A stretch of DNA of 64,000 bases. Source: CAZTTH01 sp964615975 (GTDB lineage: Bacteria > Verrucomicrobiota > Lentisphaeria > JABSQK01 > JAJFLO01). The notes below the pieces were generated by a model. It searched no databases. It saw only the letters and a program-made list of their open reading frames with translations, and had not been told where the DNA came from. The stretch is from the NCBI GenBank assembly GCA_964615975.1, contig CAZTTH010000010.1, positions 1 through 64,000 of the forward strand, given 5' to 3'. This document shows positions 16,668-25,290 of the stretch, piece by piece (positions within the stretch are counted from its first letter, which is position 1; each line of letters starts with the position of its first letter). A program made the translations under genes and the position numbers.

Positions 16668-17621
16668 ATGCCCAATTTGCTCTATGTCACACCGAATGTG
16701 TTGCAAAAATTAAAACAGCACAAAGCCTATCATTTCTGGACACCGTTTATTCAGTTATTTCCCATTCGCAATATCCCCCCGGAAGAACGCGTGTTTTACC
16801 CCAGGGAAATCGAAATACTAAAGGGATATATCTACCTGACGGTTGATCTTAAATTTGTTTATTTTCGAGATAATATGGCGAGTTTCTTATATGATGATCA
16901 AGATTTGTCATTTCGCTTTTCGGCAAGTCACGGCATACTTAGGACACTTGACAATAAACAATTTAGCGCGATAATCGGGAGAATTGCCAAGGTTACAGCC
17001 TCGACTGATGTAGAATTGGTGGATAATGATCTAGTCCATCATCCATTAATCGATGCCGGTTTATTATCACCAGGATTGACCCCGGAAAACCTGTTAAACC
17101 AAGCTGCCTCCGGACGCAGTAAGGATATTGATGACGTTTCCGTTGTTGAAGAAATCAGACCGAAACGGAAACGTGGACGACCGCGCAAAAACCCCATTCA
17201 TGACAATGATATCGAAGCCACATTAGCTAAAATAACTAAAAGAAAAGCCCAGATAGAAAAGGAATTGGATGAAGAATATGGAATGGAAGACGATTTCGAT
17301 GACGAAATTGTTTCGAAACCAAGCAATGAAACGGGAAAAAAGCCAGTTGTCGAAAAATCAAAGAATAAAATTGAAAAAGTTAATAAACAACCCCATTCTC
17401 AATCGATCAGTCCAAAATTACGACTGGAAATCATTGCTTTTCGAAAAAAAACCAAAAAAAGCTACAATGATGTCGCTAAAAAATTTGGTTTATCGGTCGC
17501 GGCGATTAAAGAACTCTCCAGCAAGCCATCGCCGTCAACCAAAATTAAACCTGTCAGTATGAAAAAACCATCAAAAGTCCCCAAGAATCAGATTGCCCCT
17601 TCTACAAAACCCAAAAAATAA
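16668..17621 (+). CDS. AT-hook and helix-turn-helix protein, unknown family
   Basis: A 317-residue protein that I cannot place in a named family. Residues 1-140 look like a compact globular domain (IYLTVDLKFVYFRDNMASF). An AT-hook, KRKRGRPRKNP at 166-176, should bind the minor groove of AT-rich DNA. A lysine/glutamate-rich linker follows, then a helix-turn-helix-like stretch at about 248-285 (SYNDVAKKFGLSVAAIKEL) and a lysine/serine/proline-rich tail like those of histone H1-type bacterial proteins. AGAGGG precedes the ATG. It stands between the DinG gene and a degenerate recombinase on the same strand. A nucleoid or recombination-accessory role is inference only. Confidence 0.75.
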   Translation: MPNLLYVTPNVLQKLKQHKAYHFWTPFIQLFPIRNIPPEERVFYPREIEILKGYIYLTVDLKFVYFRDNMASFLYDDQDLSFRFSASHGILRTLDNKQFSAIIGRIAKVTASTDVELVDNDLVHHPLIDAGLLSPGLTPENLLNQAASGRSKDIDDVSVVEEIRPKRKRGRPRKNPIHDNDIEATLAKITKRKAQIEKELDEEYGMEDDFDDEIVSKPSNETGKKPVVEKSKNKIEKVNKQPHSQSISPKLRLEIIAFRKKTKKSYNDVAKKFGLSVAAIKELSSKPSPSTKIKPVSMKKPSKVPKNQIAPSTKPKK

Positions 17622-17771
17622 ACGAAGCAATCAAGATCGTCATCGCACAATGAAAGTATTCTGCTATCGGGGGGAATTTACATTACCAGACCGTTGTTCT
17701 TGACAATCCCAGACATCCTTATTGATATGTGCCATTCATAACCAATCGATTCAGGCTGCGAGGGAAAGCGC

Positions 17772-19106
17772 GTGAAAATATTCCGAAAAATCATGCCCAA
17801 TGGCGAATTAAGTCCCACCTATTATCTGAGTACAGTGGTGGATGGCAAAAGGATTGAATGTTCAACAGGTTGCAAAGGTGAACTTGAAGCCCGTTTCCAC
17901 GCGCAACGATTTATCAATGAACTTCGCCAACAAGTAATCGCACAAGCAATTGGAGAAGAAAATCTACCAATGCGAATTGGGGGCAAACCAATTGCCCTAC
18001 ACCAGATATTTTCAGAATATCTGACTTTAAAGAAAAAATCAGTTGCGTCCCTGGATAACAATGAGATTCAATCCCTAAGGATAGCGTGGGAAGACTTCTC
18101 GGTATTTATCAAAAACAAAGCTCCCTGGGTCCAATATCTTACCGACATTACAAATGAAATTGCAGTTGAGTATATTCAATATCTTCGCACTCATGGAAAA
18201 TATTCTAAATCCCTGACCTTTCGTGTCGCTGGCTCAATCAATTCCATAAGGCATATCGCTCAAGAACATCAACAAATGTCCCTAACTGATTGCGATAAAT
18301 ACCATCAGTTATTGACTGAAATTCTCGGTGTTCTCATTCAAAATTTAGGACTACTTAAAAATCCCTTCACCGCTATCGCGCCACTTAATCATGATGAAGA
18401 TTCGTGGCAGGCTTTGACACCAGAGGAATTAGATTTGATTAAACAAAAAGCTCCGCCATTTCTTTTCCCCATCATTGCCATTTCATTATATACCGGATTG
18501 TCCGTTGAGGATGTCAGTACACTTAAAATCGATGAAATTGAATTTGCCACCGGATGGCTTACGCACAAGCAATCTGCTACTCAAACAATTACCAAGGCCC
18601 CCATACTACCTCCCCTGCAAGTATACATCAAGCAATTGGCAGGACAATCAACCACTGAGTTTCTCCTTCCTGAACAGGCAAAAACACAATTAAAAGATAA
18701 CAACATCATGGCGATCGCAATCAATCAATTTTTTCTCACATTACAAAACTCGAATGTCACCCCATCTCGCATCAATAAAGCTACGGCAAAAGACATTAAC
18801 AGCTTACGTCTAACCTATTGTTATATGGCACTTGCTCATGAAATACCGTTAGCTATCGTAACCAGCATAACCGGGCATGTCACTTCCAGCATTGAATATT
18901 TATATTTACATCCCAAGACAGCTCATTGCCGAAAGATAGTACAAATGTATCTTGATAATCACCTAAAATTACCTGCAATACATAATAGTCCAATGGTTCA
19001 ACATCGCACAAAAGAGGATAAAATGATTATGATGCTGGAAACCATGACGCCCGATAATTGGTCATATATCCGCGATGAATTATTGGCAATCTTAAGAACT
19101 AAGTAA
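17772..19106 (+). CDS. degenerate tyrosine recombinase (phage-integrase fold)
   Basis: A 444-residue protein with the outline of a tyrosine recombinase: N-terminal arm (1-60), SAM-like core-binding region (75-205) and catalytic domain (213-395). The landmarks are recognisable but altered. YTGLSVEDVSTL at 240-251 has Ser244 where the first catalytic arginine belongs; SLRLTY at 344-349 keeps Arg346 but has Asn343 in place of histidine; ITGH keeps His369; YLYLH keeps Tyr378. With two of the usual catalytic residues gone, strand exchange is doubtful and a DNA-binding or accessory role is likely. GTG start with GAGGGAA upstream. Same strand as the AT-hook protein, followed by the LexA-like gene 32 bp later. 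Confidence 0.8.
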   Translation: MKIFRKIMPNGELSPTYYLSTVVDGKRIECSTGCKGELEARFHAQRFINELRQQVIAQAIGEENLPMRIGGKPIALHQIFSEYLTLKKKSVASLDNNEIQSLRIAWEDFSVFIKNKAPWVQYLTDITNEIAVEYIQYLRTHGKYSKSLTFRVAGSINSIRHIAQEHQQMSLTDCDKYHQLLTEILGVLIQNLGLLKNPFTAIAPLNHDEDSWQALTPEELDLIKQKAPPFLFPIIAISLYTGLSVEDVSTLKIDEIEFATGWLTHKQSATQTITKAPILPPLQVYIKQLAGQSTTEFLLPEQAKTQLKDNNIMAIAINQFFLTLQNSNVTPSRINKATAKDINSLRLTYCYMALAHEIPLAIVTSITGHVTSSIEYLYLHPKTAHCRKIVQMYLDNHLKLPAIHNSPMVQHRTKEDKMIMMLETMTPDNWSYIRDELLAILRTK

Positions 19107-19138
19107 ATAACCAATTGATCATTGAAAGTTTCTGTATT

Positions 19139-19378
19139 ATGCCTCATCCCTATACCCCAACTCAGGGGCAATATTTGGCATTTATTTATTATTACTGCAA
19201 ACTCAATAAGCGTTCGCCATCAGAAGCAGATTTCAAAAAATATTTTCAGGTAACTTCTCCTTCCGTCCATAACATGATACTAACCCTTGAAGCAAAAGGC
19301 TTCATAGAGAGGATGCCGGGTCGACCACGCTCACTTACACTATTACTGGCAAAGGAAGAATTGCCCGATTTGCTGTGA
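19139..19378 (+). CDS. LexA-type winged-helix DNA-binding protein
   Basis: A 79-residue protein that is essentially only the LexA N-terminal DNA-binding domain: YTPTQGQYLAFIYYYCKLN, SPSEADFKKYF, VTSPSVHNMILTLEAKGFI and a GRPRSLTLL wing. The Ser-Lys autopeptidase domain of LexA is absent, so it cannot be a RecA-responsive repressor by itself. Small free-standing copies of this domain are known in several phyla, without a defined role. The ATG at 19139 starts just before the domain; a TTG at 19115 is possible. Follows the degenerate recombinase by 32 bp, so co-expression is likely. Confidence 0.75.
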   Translation: MPHPYTPTQGQYLAFIYYYCKLNKRSPSEADFKKYFQVTSPSVHNMILTLEAKGFIERMPGRPRSLTLLLAKEELPDLL

Positions 19379-19490
19379 ATGACACCCTTGATATTCCAAT
19401 CTATCGTTAATCGGCGAAGGAATCAATAATATCCAACTTTTATGCGACCGGATAAAGACCAGGCATAAGAGTTTCTTGAATGAGCATTGT

Positions 19491-20738
19491 TCATACAGGC
19501 ATGAGCTTATCAAATCCTGTGAATGGACGCAAAACTTCCGGGACATGGACGACACCGTCACCGTCTTGAAAATTTTCCAATATCGCACAAACGACTCGAT
19601 CAGTAACGGCGGTGGCAGACACCGTATGAATAAATCCTTTGCGCTGCTCAGAAGTCTTGTAACGGATATTTAATCGGCGGCTTTGGAAATCGGTGAGATT
19701 CGTATTCGAACATACTTCTCGGTAACCTCCATAACCCGGAAACCAGGCTTCGACATCAAATTTTTTATATCCTGGCGCCCCCAAATCTCCAACACAGACA
19801 TTGACTACCCGATAGGGAATTCCCAATTGTTGCAAAATATATTCTTCGTTTTCCAGACAAAATTGATGATATTTGGGTGATTCTTCAGGTTGGCAGAAGA
19901 CGATCTGCTCTACCTTATGAAATTGATGGACACGAAAAATACCACGGGTTTCTTTGCCATAACTTCCGGCTTCAGTGCGAAAACACGGTGAATAAGCGGC
20001 ATAACAAAGTGGCAGCTTTCCAACATCGATCACTTCATCAGCGTGATATGCAACCAAGGTTTGTTCTGCTGTCCCGATCAATGCCAGATCGGCAGTTTTG
20101 AGAAGATAGGTTTGATCAGCGAAAAAAGGCAAATAACCAGTCCCAAATAAGGTTTTCTCCTTGGCCAGACAGGGGGTAATAAAAAGGATAAATCCGCGCT
20201 TGATCAATTCTTGCTGAGTCCAATAAAATAGCGCCAATGCCAATTGAGCTCCTTGCCCTTTCCAAAAGTAAAAACCGGATTGAGCAACCTTGGAGCCTCG
20301 TGCGGTGTCAATTATATCAAGTTTAACGCCTAGATCCTGATGATCCAACGCGGGAAAATCGAAATCAGGCGGGGTACCATTGACCTTGATTTCCATATTT
20401 TCCTGATCGGACAAGCCATCGGGCACATCATCCGCTAAAAAATTTGGCAGCCATGCCAGATCCTTATCCAATTCAGTTTTCCATTGTTGTAATATCGACT
20501 CCTTGTCGGTTAAATCCTTTTTAAGCGACTTGACTTGAGCCCGAAGTGCTTCATCGTGGCCGCCTTCCTTGCTTAACTTATTTCTTTGAGAACGGAGCTC
20601 TTCAACCGATCGCAGCAATCCAAGATAATCCTTATAACGGATCGATAAAGTATCTATATCGACTTGATTTATACCTCGACGCCGACAATTTTCTTTTACT
20701 GAATTTGGGAATTCTTTCAATAGATTTATATCGATCAT
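19491..20738 (-). CDS. serS: seryl-tRNA synthetase
   Basis: A 415-residue class II aminoacyl-tRNA synthetase that charges tRNA-Ser. The N-terminal 100 residues form the antiparallel coiled-coil arm that grips the long variable arm of tRNA-Ser. Catalytic core: LIGTAEQTL, motif 2 with FRTEAGSYGKETRGIFRVHQ, then the YREVCSNTNLTDFQSRR segment and a short motif 3 region near the end (VPEVLRPFTG). Good Shine-Dalgarno (GGGAG, 6 nt before the ATG). Convergent with the LexA-like gene and divergent from the metallo-hydrolase at 20909. Confidence 0.95.
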   Translation of the reverse strand: MIDINLLKEFPNSVKENCRRRGINQVDIDTLSIRYKDYLGLLRSVEELRSQRNKLSKEGGHDEALRAQVKSLKKDLTDKESILQQWKTELDKDLAWLPNFLADDVPDGLSDQENMEIKVNGTPPDFDFPALDHQDLGVKLDIIDTARGSKVAQSGFYFWKGQGAQLALALFYWTQQELIKRGFILFITPCLAKEKTLFGTGYLPFFADQTYLLKTADLALIGTAEQTLVAYHADEVIDVGKLPLCYAAYSPCFRTEAGSYGKETRGIFRVHQFHKVEQIVFCQPEESPKYHQFCLENEEYILQQLGIPYRVVNVCVGDLGAPGYKKFDVEAWFPGYGGYREVCSNTNLTDFQSRRLNIRYKTSEQRKGFIHTVSATAVTDRVVCAILENFQDGDGVVHVPEVLRPFTGFDKLMPV

Positions 20739-20908
20739 TTTAGCTCCCTGAAACTTTCATAATGTCTATGGTTTGAAAAATTATTAATTGAAATTGTTAT
20801 CGGATTGGAATCCACAATATATTTTAGTAGGTTATTAATATCATCACGAAACATCTTCATCACCGCGCAATAAAGTAAATTTATATTTTATGATTACAGC
20901 CATCTTTA

Positions 20909-21754
20909 ATGAAAATCATACCAGGTAACGGTAAAGTCAATCTAACAAATGATGGCTCCTTGGAAATTTGCTTTATTGGCACGGGTTCGGCATTTGCCAA
21001 AACCATGTACCAAACGAATTTTCTGATCATCAAGGGTAATGATCACATTCTCGTAGACTTTGGCACAAGCGGATTATATGCTCTTCGCGAGTTCACCGGT
21101 CTTGAACCCACAGATATCCGTGTCTTTCTCCCCACGCATAGTCATGCTGATCACGTTGGTGGCGTTGAATGTCTGGCCCTGATGAATCATTATGTAGGTA
21201 TGCCCTATATGAGCCATCCAAAACTCAAGATGATAATTAATGAAGAATATGAAAAAATACTCTGGAACATGACATTACGTGGGGGGTTGGCATGGAATGA
21301 AATCCATAACAATGCCACAGAAATGAATTTTTCCGATTATTTCACTGCCATTCGCCCACAATTGATCTCACGTTCGCCACGGGAAATCTGGGAAGTTTCC
21401 GTCGGTGATATCCATGTCGAAATGTTCCGCACCAAGCATGTTCCGGAACAATCAACTTCCTGGAAAACCAGTTTTATCTCCTACGGTGTATTTATTGATA
21501 ATCGGGTTTTTTGTTCAATGGACACTCGATTCGACCGTGAATTGATTGATTATTACATTGATCGCTCAGAGATTTTATTCCATGATGTACAATTCTTTAG
21601 AGGTTCAGTACATACACCATTAGATGATTTGCAAACTCTCCCTTCAGACTACAAAAAGAAAACCTACCTCATCCATTACACAGATGATTGGCAACATCAC
21701 GATATTTCTGATTTTGCTGGTTTTGCCATTCAAGGATCACGGTATGTTTTCTAG
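20909..21754 (+). CDS. RNase Z-like MBL-fold metallo-hydrolase
   Basis: A 281-residue metallo-beta-lactamase-fold hydrolase. Metal ligands: LPTHSHADHVGG (HxHxDH), RTKHVPE, CSMDTRFD and the C-terminal YLIHYTDDW. The N-terminal pattern (IGTGSAFAKTMYQTNFLI, DFGTSGLYALREF) resembles RNase Z and PhnP-type phosphodiesterases rather than lactamases or glyoxalase II. The exosite arm that true RNase Z uses to hold tRNA is not apparent, so the substrate may be another phosphodiester. Monocistronic, bounded by a 400-bp gap downstream. Confidence 0.75.
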   Translation: MKIIPGNGKVNLTNDGSLEICFIGTGSAFAKTMYQTNFLIIKGNDHILVDFGTSGLYALREFTGLEPTDIRVFLPTHSHADHVGGVECLALMNHYVGMPYMSHPKLKMIINEEYEKILWNMTLRGGLAWNEIHNNATEMNFSDYFTAIRPQLISRSPREIWEVSVGDIHVEMFRTKHVPEQSTSWKTSFISYGVFIDNRVFCSMDTRFDRELIDYYIDRSEILFHDVQFFRGSVHTPLDDLQTLPSDYKKKTYLIHYTDDWQHHDISDFAGFAIQGSRYVF

Positions 21755-22154
21755 TTATTTTAGGCAACCCGCTGACTACGCCAGTCTCTAATAATCACAC
21801 GGACGGATTCTTGATAACTGGTATATTATTAATTGATCAATAAAACATACCATTTCTGCCATGATATCCACTTATATGGTTACTCGCCTGTCGAATTATA
21901 ATCATAGTATAAGTTGAATTGAGATCATTTATTTCTGCCAATGCGTACAATGAAATTTTGATTTGCCCCCATTTAGCCGTATATAACAATCCACACTGCC
22001 CTATGTAAATATCCAGTAACAACCAGGCTCACCATTGAATGAGTGAGAGTCAAGCTGGATCAAGCTGAATAAATCGTAGACTTGTCCTGGAGATGTTATA
22101 GTTCAAAAAAATTACTAATATTAAGAAATTTCACGGAACGAAGTATTTTACCTT
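21755..22154. other. 400-bp intergenic region ahead of the ECF sigma gene
   Basis: No gene called. It holds a small palindrome (ATTGATCAAT near 21833) and a short direct repeat of TCAAGCTG near 22051-22072. The promoter of the sigma/anti-sigma operon should be here, but I found no convincing ECF-type or housekeeping promoter. Confidence 0.5.
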
Positions 22155-22751
22155 ATGTCCAATCCAACAGAAACGAAAGAAATGGCAGATAATGATCTAA
22201 TTCATAGAGTCAATCAAGGCCAAATGGCAGCATGGGATACGCTCATGACAAGGCATGCATCAAAAGCATATCAGATAGCCTATGGAATTCTCGGCCAGAA
22301 GGAGGATGCGGAAGAAGTAACTCAAGATGCATTCATTCGCATATACCGGGCATTGCCAAAATTCCGCGGTGATTCTGAATTTTCAACATGGATGTATAGA
22401 ATTGTAGTTAATCAAGCTCGCAATAAATACCGTTGGAATCGCCGCCGGGGTGCGAATCTCCACATCAGCATTAATCAGGAATTGGACCAAAATGAACAAA
22501 GCAATCTCTATCTTGATCTCCCGGATAAAAGTAAAACCCCTGATGATGATTTGGTCTTTCGGGAATGGGAAAGGGATATCAGTGAAGAAGTTAAAAAATT
22601 GCCGGCGGTTAATCGCGAAGCTTTGATCCTCAGAAATGTGAAAAATTTGTCTTATGAACAGATTTCCGAGTTGCTGAATTGTAAAGTCGGCACCGTAAAA
22701 TCAAGAATTGCCAGAGGACGTGAAGAATTGAGAAAACGTCTAGGAATGTAG
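22155..22751 (+). CDS. ECF-type RNA polymerase sigma factor (RpoE-like)
   Basis: A 198-residue extracytoplasmic-function sigma factor. Region 2 is seen as AYQIAYGILGQKEDAEEVTQDAFIRIYRALPKF followed by FSTWMYRIVVNQARNKYR (DNA melting and -10 recognition); region 4 is REALILRNVKNLSYEQISELLNCKVGTVKSRIARGREELRKRL (-35 recognition HTH). Regions 1 and 3 are lacking, as usual for ECF factors. The next gene, 18 bp downstream, encodes a membrane zinc-finger protein, its probable anti-sigma factor; together they should sense an envelope signal. Confidence 0.93.
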   Translation: MSNPTETKEMADNDLIHRVNQGQMAAWDTLMTRHASKAYQIAYGILGQKEDAEEVTQDAFIRIYRALPKFRGDSEFSTWMYRIVVNQARNKYRWNRRRGANLHISINQELDQNEQSNLYLDLPDKSKTPDDDLVFREWERDISEEVKKLPAVNREALILRNVKNLSYEQISELLNCKVGTVKSRIARGREELRKRLGM

Positions 22752-22769
22752 TAACTCAGGATTAACAAT

Positions 22770-23834
22770 ATGAACAATAAAAATGAAGCAGCGATCTCTT
22801 GTCCAGACTTTGATAATTTAAGCGCTTGGTATGATCATGAATTAAAGAGCGAACTATTGGATCGACACATCGATCAATGCCAAAATTGCCAAAAATTAAT
22901 CAATGACTTCAAAATTATTGATCATTTACTGATTGATCATTGCTCTTTGGATCATGCAACAGTTGACCGGATCAAAAATCAATGCCGGAATCATATCGAC
23001 CAACCCAAGCTAATTCCATTTTTACAATCACCAGTTATTATCAAGATAGCAGCCAGCTTGGTGATCACCGGAATTGTTGTTTTCTCAGTCATACTTGGCG
23101 TTTCAAATAAACCGAGCAGGTCGATATTTTCGCAACACACGTCAAACACACCCCATGATACCCCGCAGGCACAAGCGGTTTCCTCTGATTCGATGACAGC
23201 TTCTGCCGAGGATAAACCCCAGTCGAGTTTGCAAACCAACAACTCTGAAGATCAACCCTCTCAAGCACCAACAACCGTCGCGGCGAAATCCAACCCCATG
23301 CCCCAATCTGTTGTCAGTGAAAATCCCTCACAGATCACTCCTACTCATGCCAGTGTCAAAGAAAAAAGGAAAATTCTATCCCCATCAATTGAGCATAAAA
23401 AGGCCTTAAATAACTCTGGAGAATTAAGCATATCCGATCTAAATCTGGTTGATTATAATGCTTCAAAACACTCTTTGAAGGTTCAACAACCGATTTCTGA
23501 CGGGAACAATACCACCCCCCAAACGCAGTCACTTAATGATGTTATACACCATGTCTGGATCACCGATGATCCCACTAACCCGTTAAAATCACTCAGGGAA
23601 CTATATCCTCAACAACAAAATGTGATTGACAATTTGATCGGTCAAAATTTGGCGCGTTATAGATTGCATGTGCGGATTACCGATAGCGATCTTCAAAATC
23701 TGGTTAATAAACTTGATGCCATGGGATGTACTTTGGTCAGTCCCGACGCACCACAACCCTACCCAAAAGACTCGCGCCCATTGAAGTTGCAGGATAGAAT
23801 CGTTCAATACGATGTTGATTTCGTGCGCAAATAG
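22770..23834 (+). CDS. membrane zinc-finger anti-sigma factor
   Basis: A 354-residue protein with an N-terminal anti-sigma zinc finger: HIDQCQNC, the HxxxCxxC motif with H33, C37 and C40, which should clamp the adjacent ECF sigma factor. One transmembrane helix follows at about 90-109 (IIKIAASLVITGIVVFSVIL), then some 120 residues rich in Ser, Gln and Pro, and a folded C-terminal domain (RLHVRITDSDLQNLVNKLDAMGC). That outer domain probably receives the signal; it resembles the RsgI/DUF-type ferredoxin-like folds seen in other anti-sigma factors but I cannot name it. Ends 7 bp from the convergent gatB. Confidence 0.85.
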   Translation: MNNKNEAAISCPDFDNLSAWYDHELKSELLDRHIDQCQNCQKLINDFKIIDHLLIDHCSLDHATVDRIKNQCRNHIDQPKLIPFLQSPVIIKIAASLVITGIVVFSVILGVSNKPSRSIFSQHTSNTPHDTPQAQAVSSDSMTASAEDKPQSSLQTNNSEDQPSQAPTTVAAKSNPMPQSVVSENPSQITPTHASVKEKRKILSPSIEHKKALNNSGELSISDLNLVDYNASKHSLKVQQPISDGNNTTPQTQSLNDVIHHVWITDDPTNPLKSLRELYPQQQNVIDNLIGQNLARYRLHVRITDSDLQNLVNKLDAMGCTLVSPDAPQPYPKDSRPLKLQDRIVQYDVDFVRK

Positions 23835-23841
23835 GCAAAAA

Positions 23842-25290
23842 TTATTCGTTTTTTAACATCTCATACAATCTTTCTGCCGCTAATTGGGGATTTGCTTTTC
23901 CCCTGCTTATCTTCATCACCTGACCGATTAAAAACTGCAACGAAGCTTGTTTCCCATTTCTAAAATCGGATACCGGTCCTGGATTTGCAACCATTGCCTG
24001 CTGGACAAATATATCGATTGCTTTCAGATCAGTGACCTGAGTCAGTCCCTTATCTTCAATGATTATCCCGGGCGCCTTTGCAGTAGTGAACATTTCAATA
24101 AAAACAGTTTTTGCAATTCGTCCATTAATGGTGTTTTTCTCGATTAAGTCTAATAATTCAGCCAAATGACCAGGCAATACTGGACATTGAGAAAAGGGTT
24201 TTCCGCATTCTGACATTTCACGTAATAATTCAACCATTATCCAATTGGCGGCAGACTTAGGTAACGCCCCTGCTATAACACACTTTTCAAAGTAGGCTGC
24301 GACCTCCAAATCACTAGTCAATACACCCGCATCATATGAGGACAAATGATAATCCCGGATAAATCGTTCTTTAATTTGTAATGGTGTTTCAGGAAGATTG
24401 GCACGAATAGATTCTATCCATTGGGTATTGATAGATAGCGGAATTAGGTCAGGTTCAGGAAAATAGCGATAGTCATGAGCGCTTTCCTTACTGCGCAGCG
24501 AATACGATTCGCCGTTATCGTCATTCCAGCCACGTGTTTCCTGCACCAATTGTCCCTCATCATCAAGTATCCGGGTTTGGCGTTCAATCTCATAATTTAT
24601 GGCACGATGGGCAGCCTTGAAACTATTCAGGTTTTTCAATTCCGTCTTGGGATTTAACGTGGTCATCCCACTGGGTTTCAGAGAAATATTGACATCACAG
24701 CGCATCTGGCCTTTTTCCATATCACAATCACTTATGCCGGCATACTGCATCACTTGTTTCATCGCCACCAGATACAGATACGCTTCATCCGCTGATGCCA
24801 TCTCAGGTTCACTTACAATTTCCATTAATGCCACACCAGCACGATTATAATCAATGCAGGAATACTGGTCAAAATGGGTTGATTTACCCACATCTTCCTC
24901 CAAATGAATGCGTGTGATTCCTATGATTTTAGGTTCCAATATATTACCGGATAAGGAACGACCTGATATTTCCAGTTTACCAGAACTGCAAAAGGGGAAA
25001 TCATATTGTGTTATCTGATAGTTTTTCGGCATATCAGGGTAAAAATAACTTTTACGGTCAAACTTGCTAAACGTTGCGATTTGGCAATCGCACATCAGCC
25101 CTGCGATGATCGTTTTTTTAATTGCACTGGCATTCGCGCTTGGCAACGCTCCTGGGTATCCCAGACAGATCGGACAAATCAAGGTATTTGGTTCGGCGCC
25201 ATAAACATTGGGGCAGGAGCAAAACATTTTAGATTCAGTGCGAATTTGAACATGAACTTCCAGTCCAATTACAACCTCAAAGCTTGACAT
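23842..25290 (-). CDS. gatB: aspartyl/glutamyl-tRNA amidotransferase subunit B
   Basis: The 482-residue B subunit of GatCAB, which binds mischarged Glu-tRNA-Gln or Asp-tRNA-Asn and phosphorylates the acyl group before amidation. Seen: VIGLEVHVQIRTESKMFC, CPICLGYPGALP, the zinc-site cysteines in CSCPN and CPICL, FDRKSYFYPDMPKNYQITQYD, EDVGKS and the helical/YqeY tail domain with QFLIGQVMKISRGKANPQL. AGGAG lies about 9 nt before the ATG. It overlaps gatA by 14 bp, implying coupled translation. Confidence 0.96.
   Translation of the reverse strand: MSSFEVVIGLEVHVQIRTESKMFCSCPNVYGAEPNTLICPICLGYPGALPSANASAIKKTIIAGLMCDCQIATFSKFDRKSYFYPDMPKNYQITQYDFPFCSSGKLEISGRSLSGNILEPKIIGITRIHLEEDVGKSTHFDQYSCIDYNRAGVALMEIVSEPEMASADEAYLYLVAMKQVMQYAGISDCDMEKGQMRCDVNISLKPSGMTTLNPKTELKNLNSFKAAHRAINYEIERQTRILDDEGQLVQETRGWNDDNGESYSLRSKESAHDYRYFPEPDLIPLSINTQWIESIRANLPETPLQIKERFIRDYHLSSYDAGVLTSDLEVAAYFEKCVIAGALPKSAANWIMVELLREMSECGKPFSQCPVLPGHLAELLDLIEKNTINGRIAKTVFIEMFTTAKAPGIIIEDKGLTQVTDLKAIDIFVQQAMVANPGPVSDFRNGKQASLQFLIGQVMKISRGKANPQLAAERLYEMLKNE

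Noticed and set aside
17772..19106. Prophage or integrative element suggested by the integrase-fold gene
   Set aside because: No attachment repeats, phage structural genes, or tRNA target are nearby, and the catalytic residues are degenerate.
22135..22139. GGAAC ahead of the ECF sigma gene, like an autoregulated ECF -35 element
   Set aside because: It is only about 16 bp before the ATG, too close to hold a -10 and leader.
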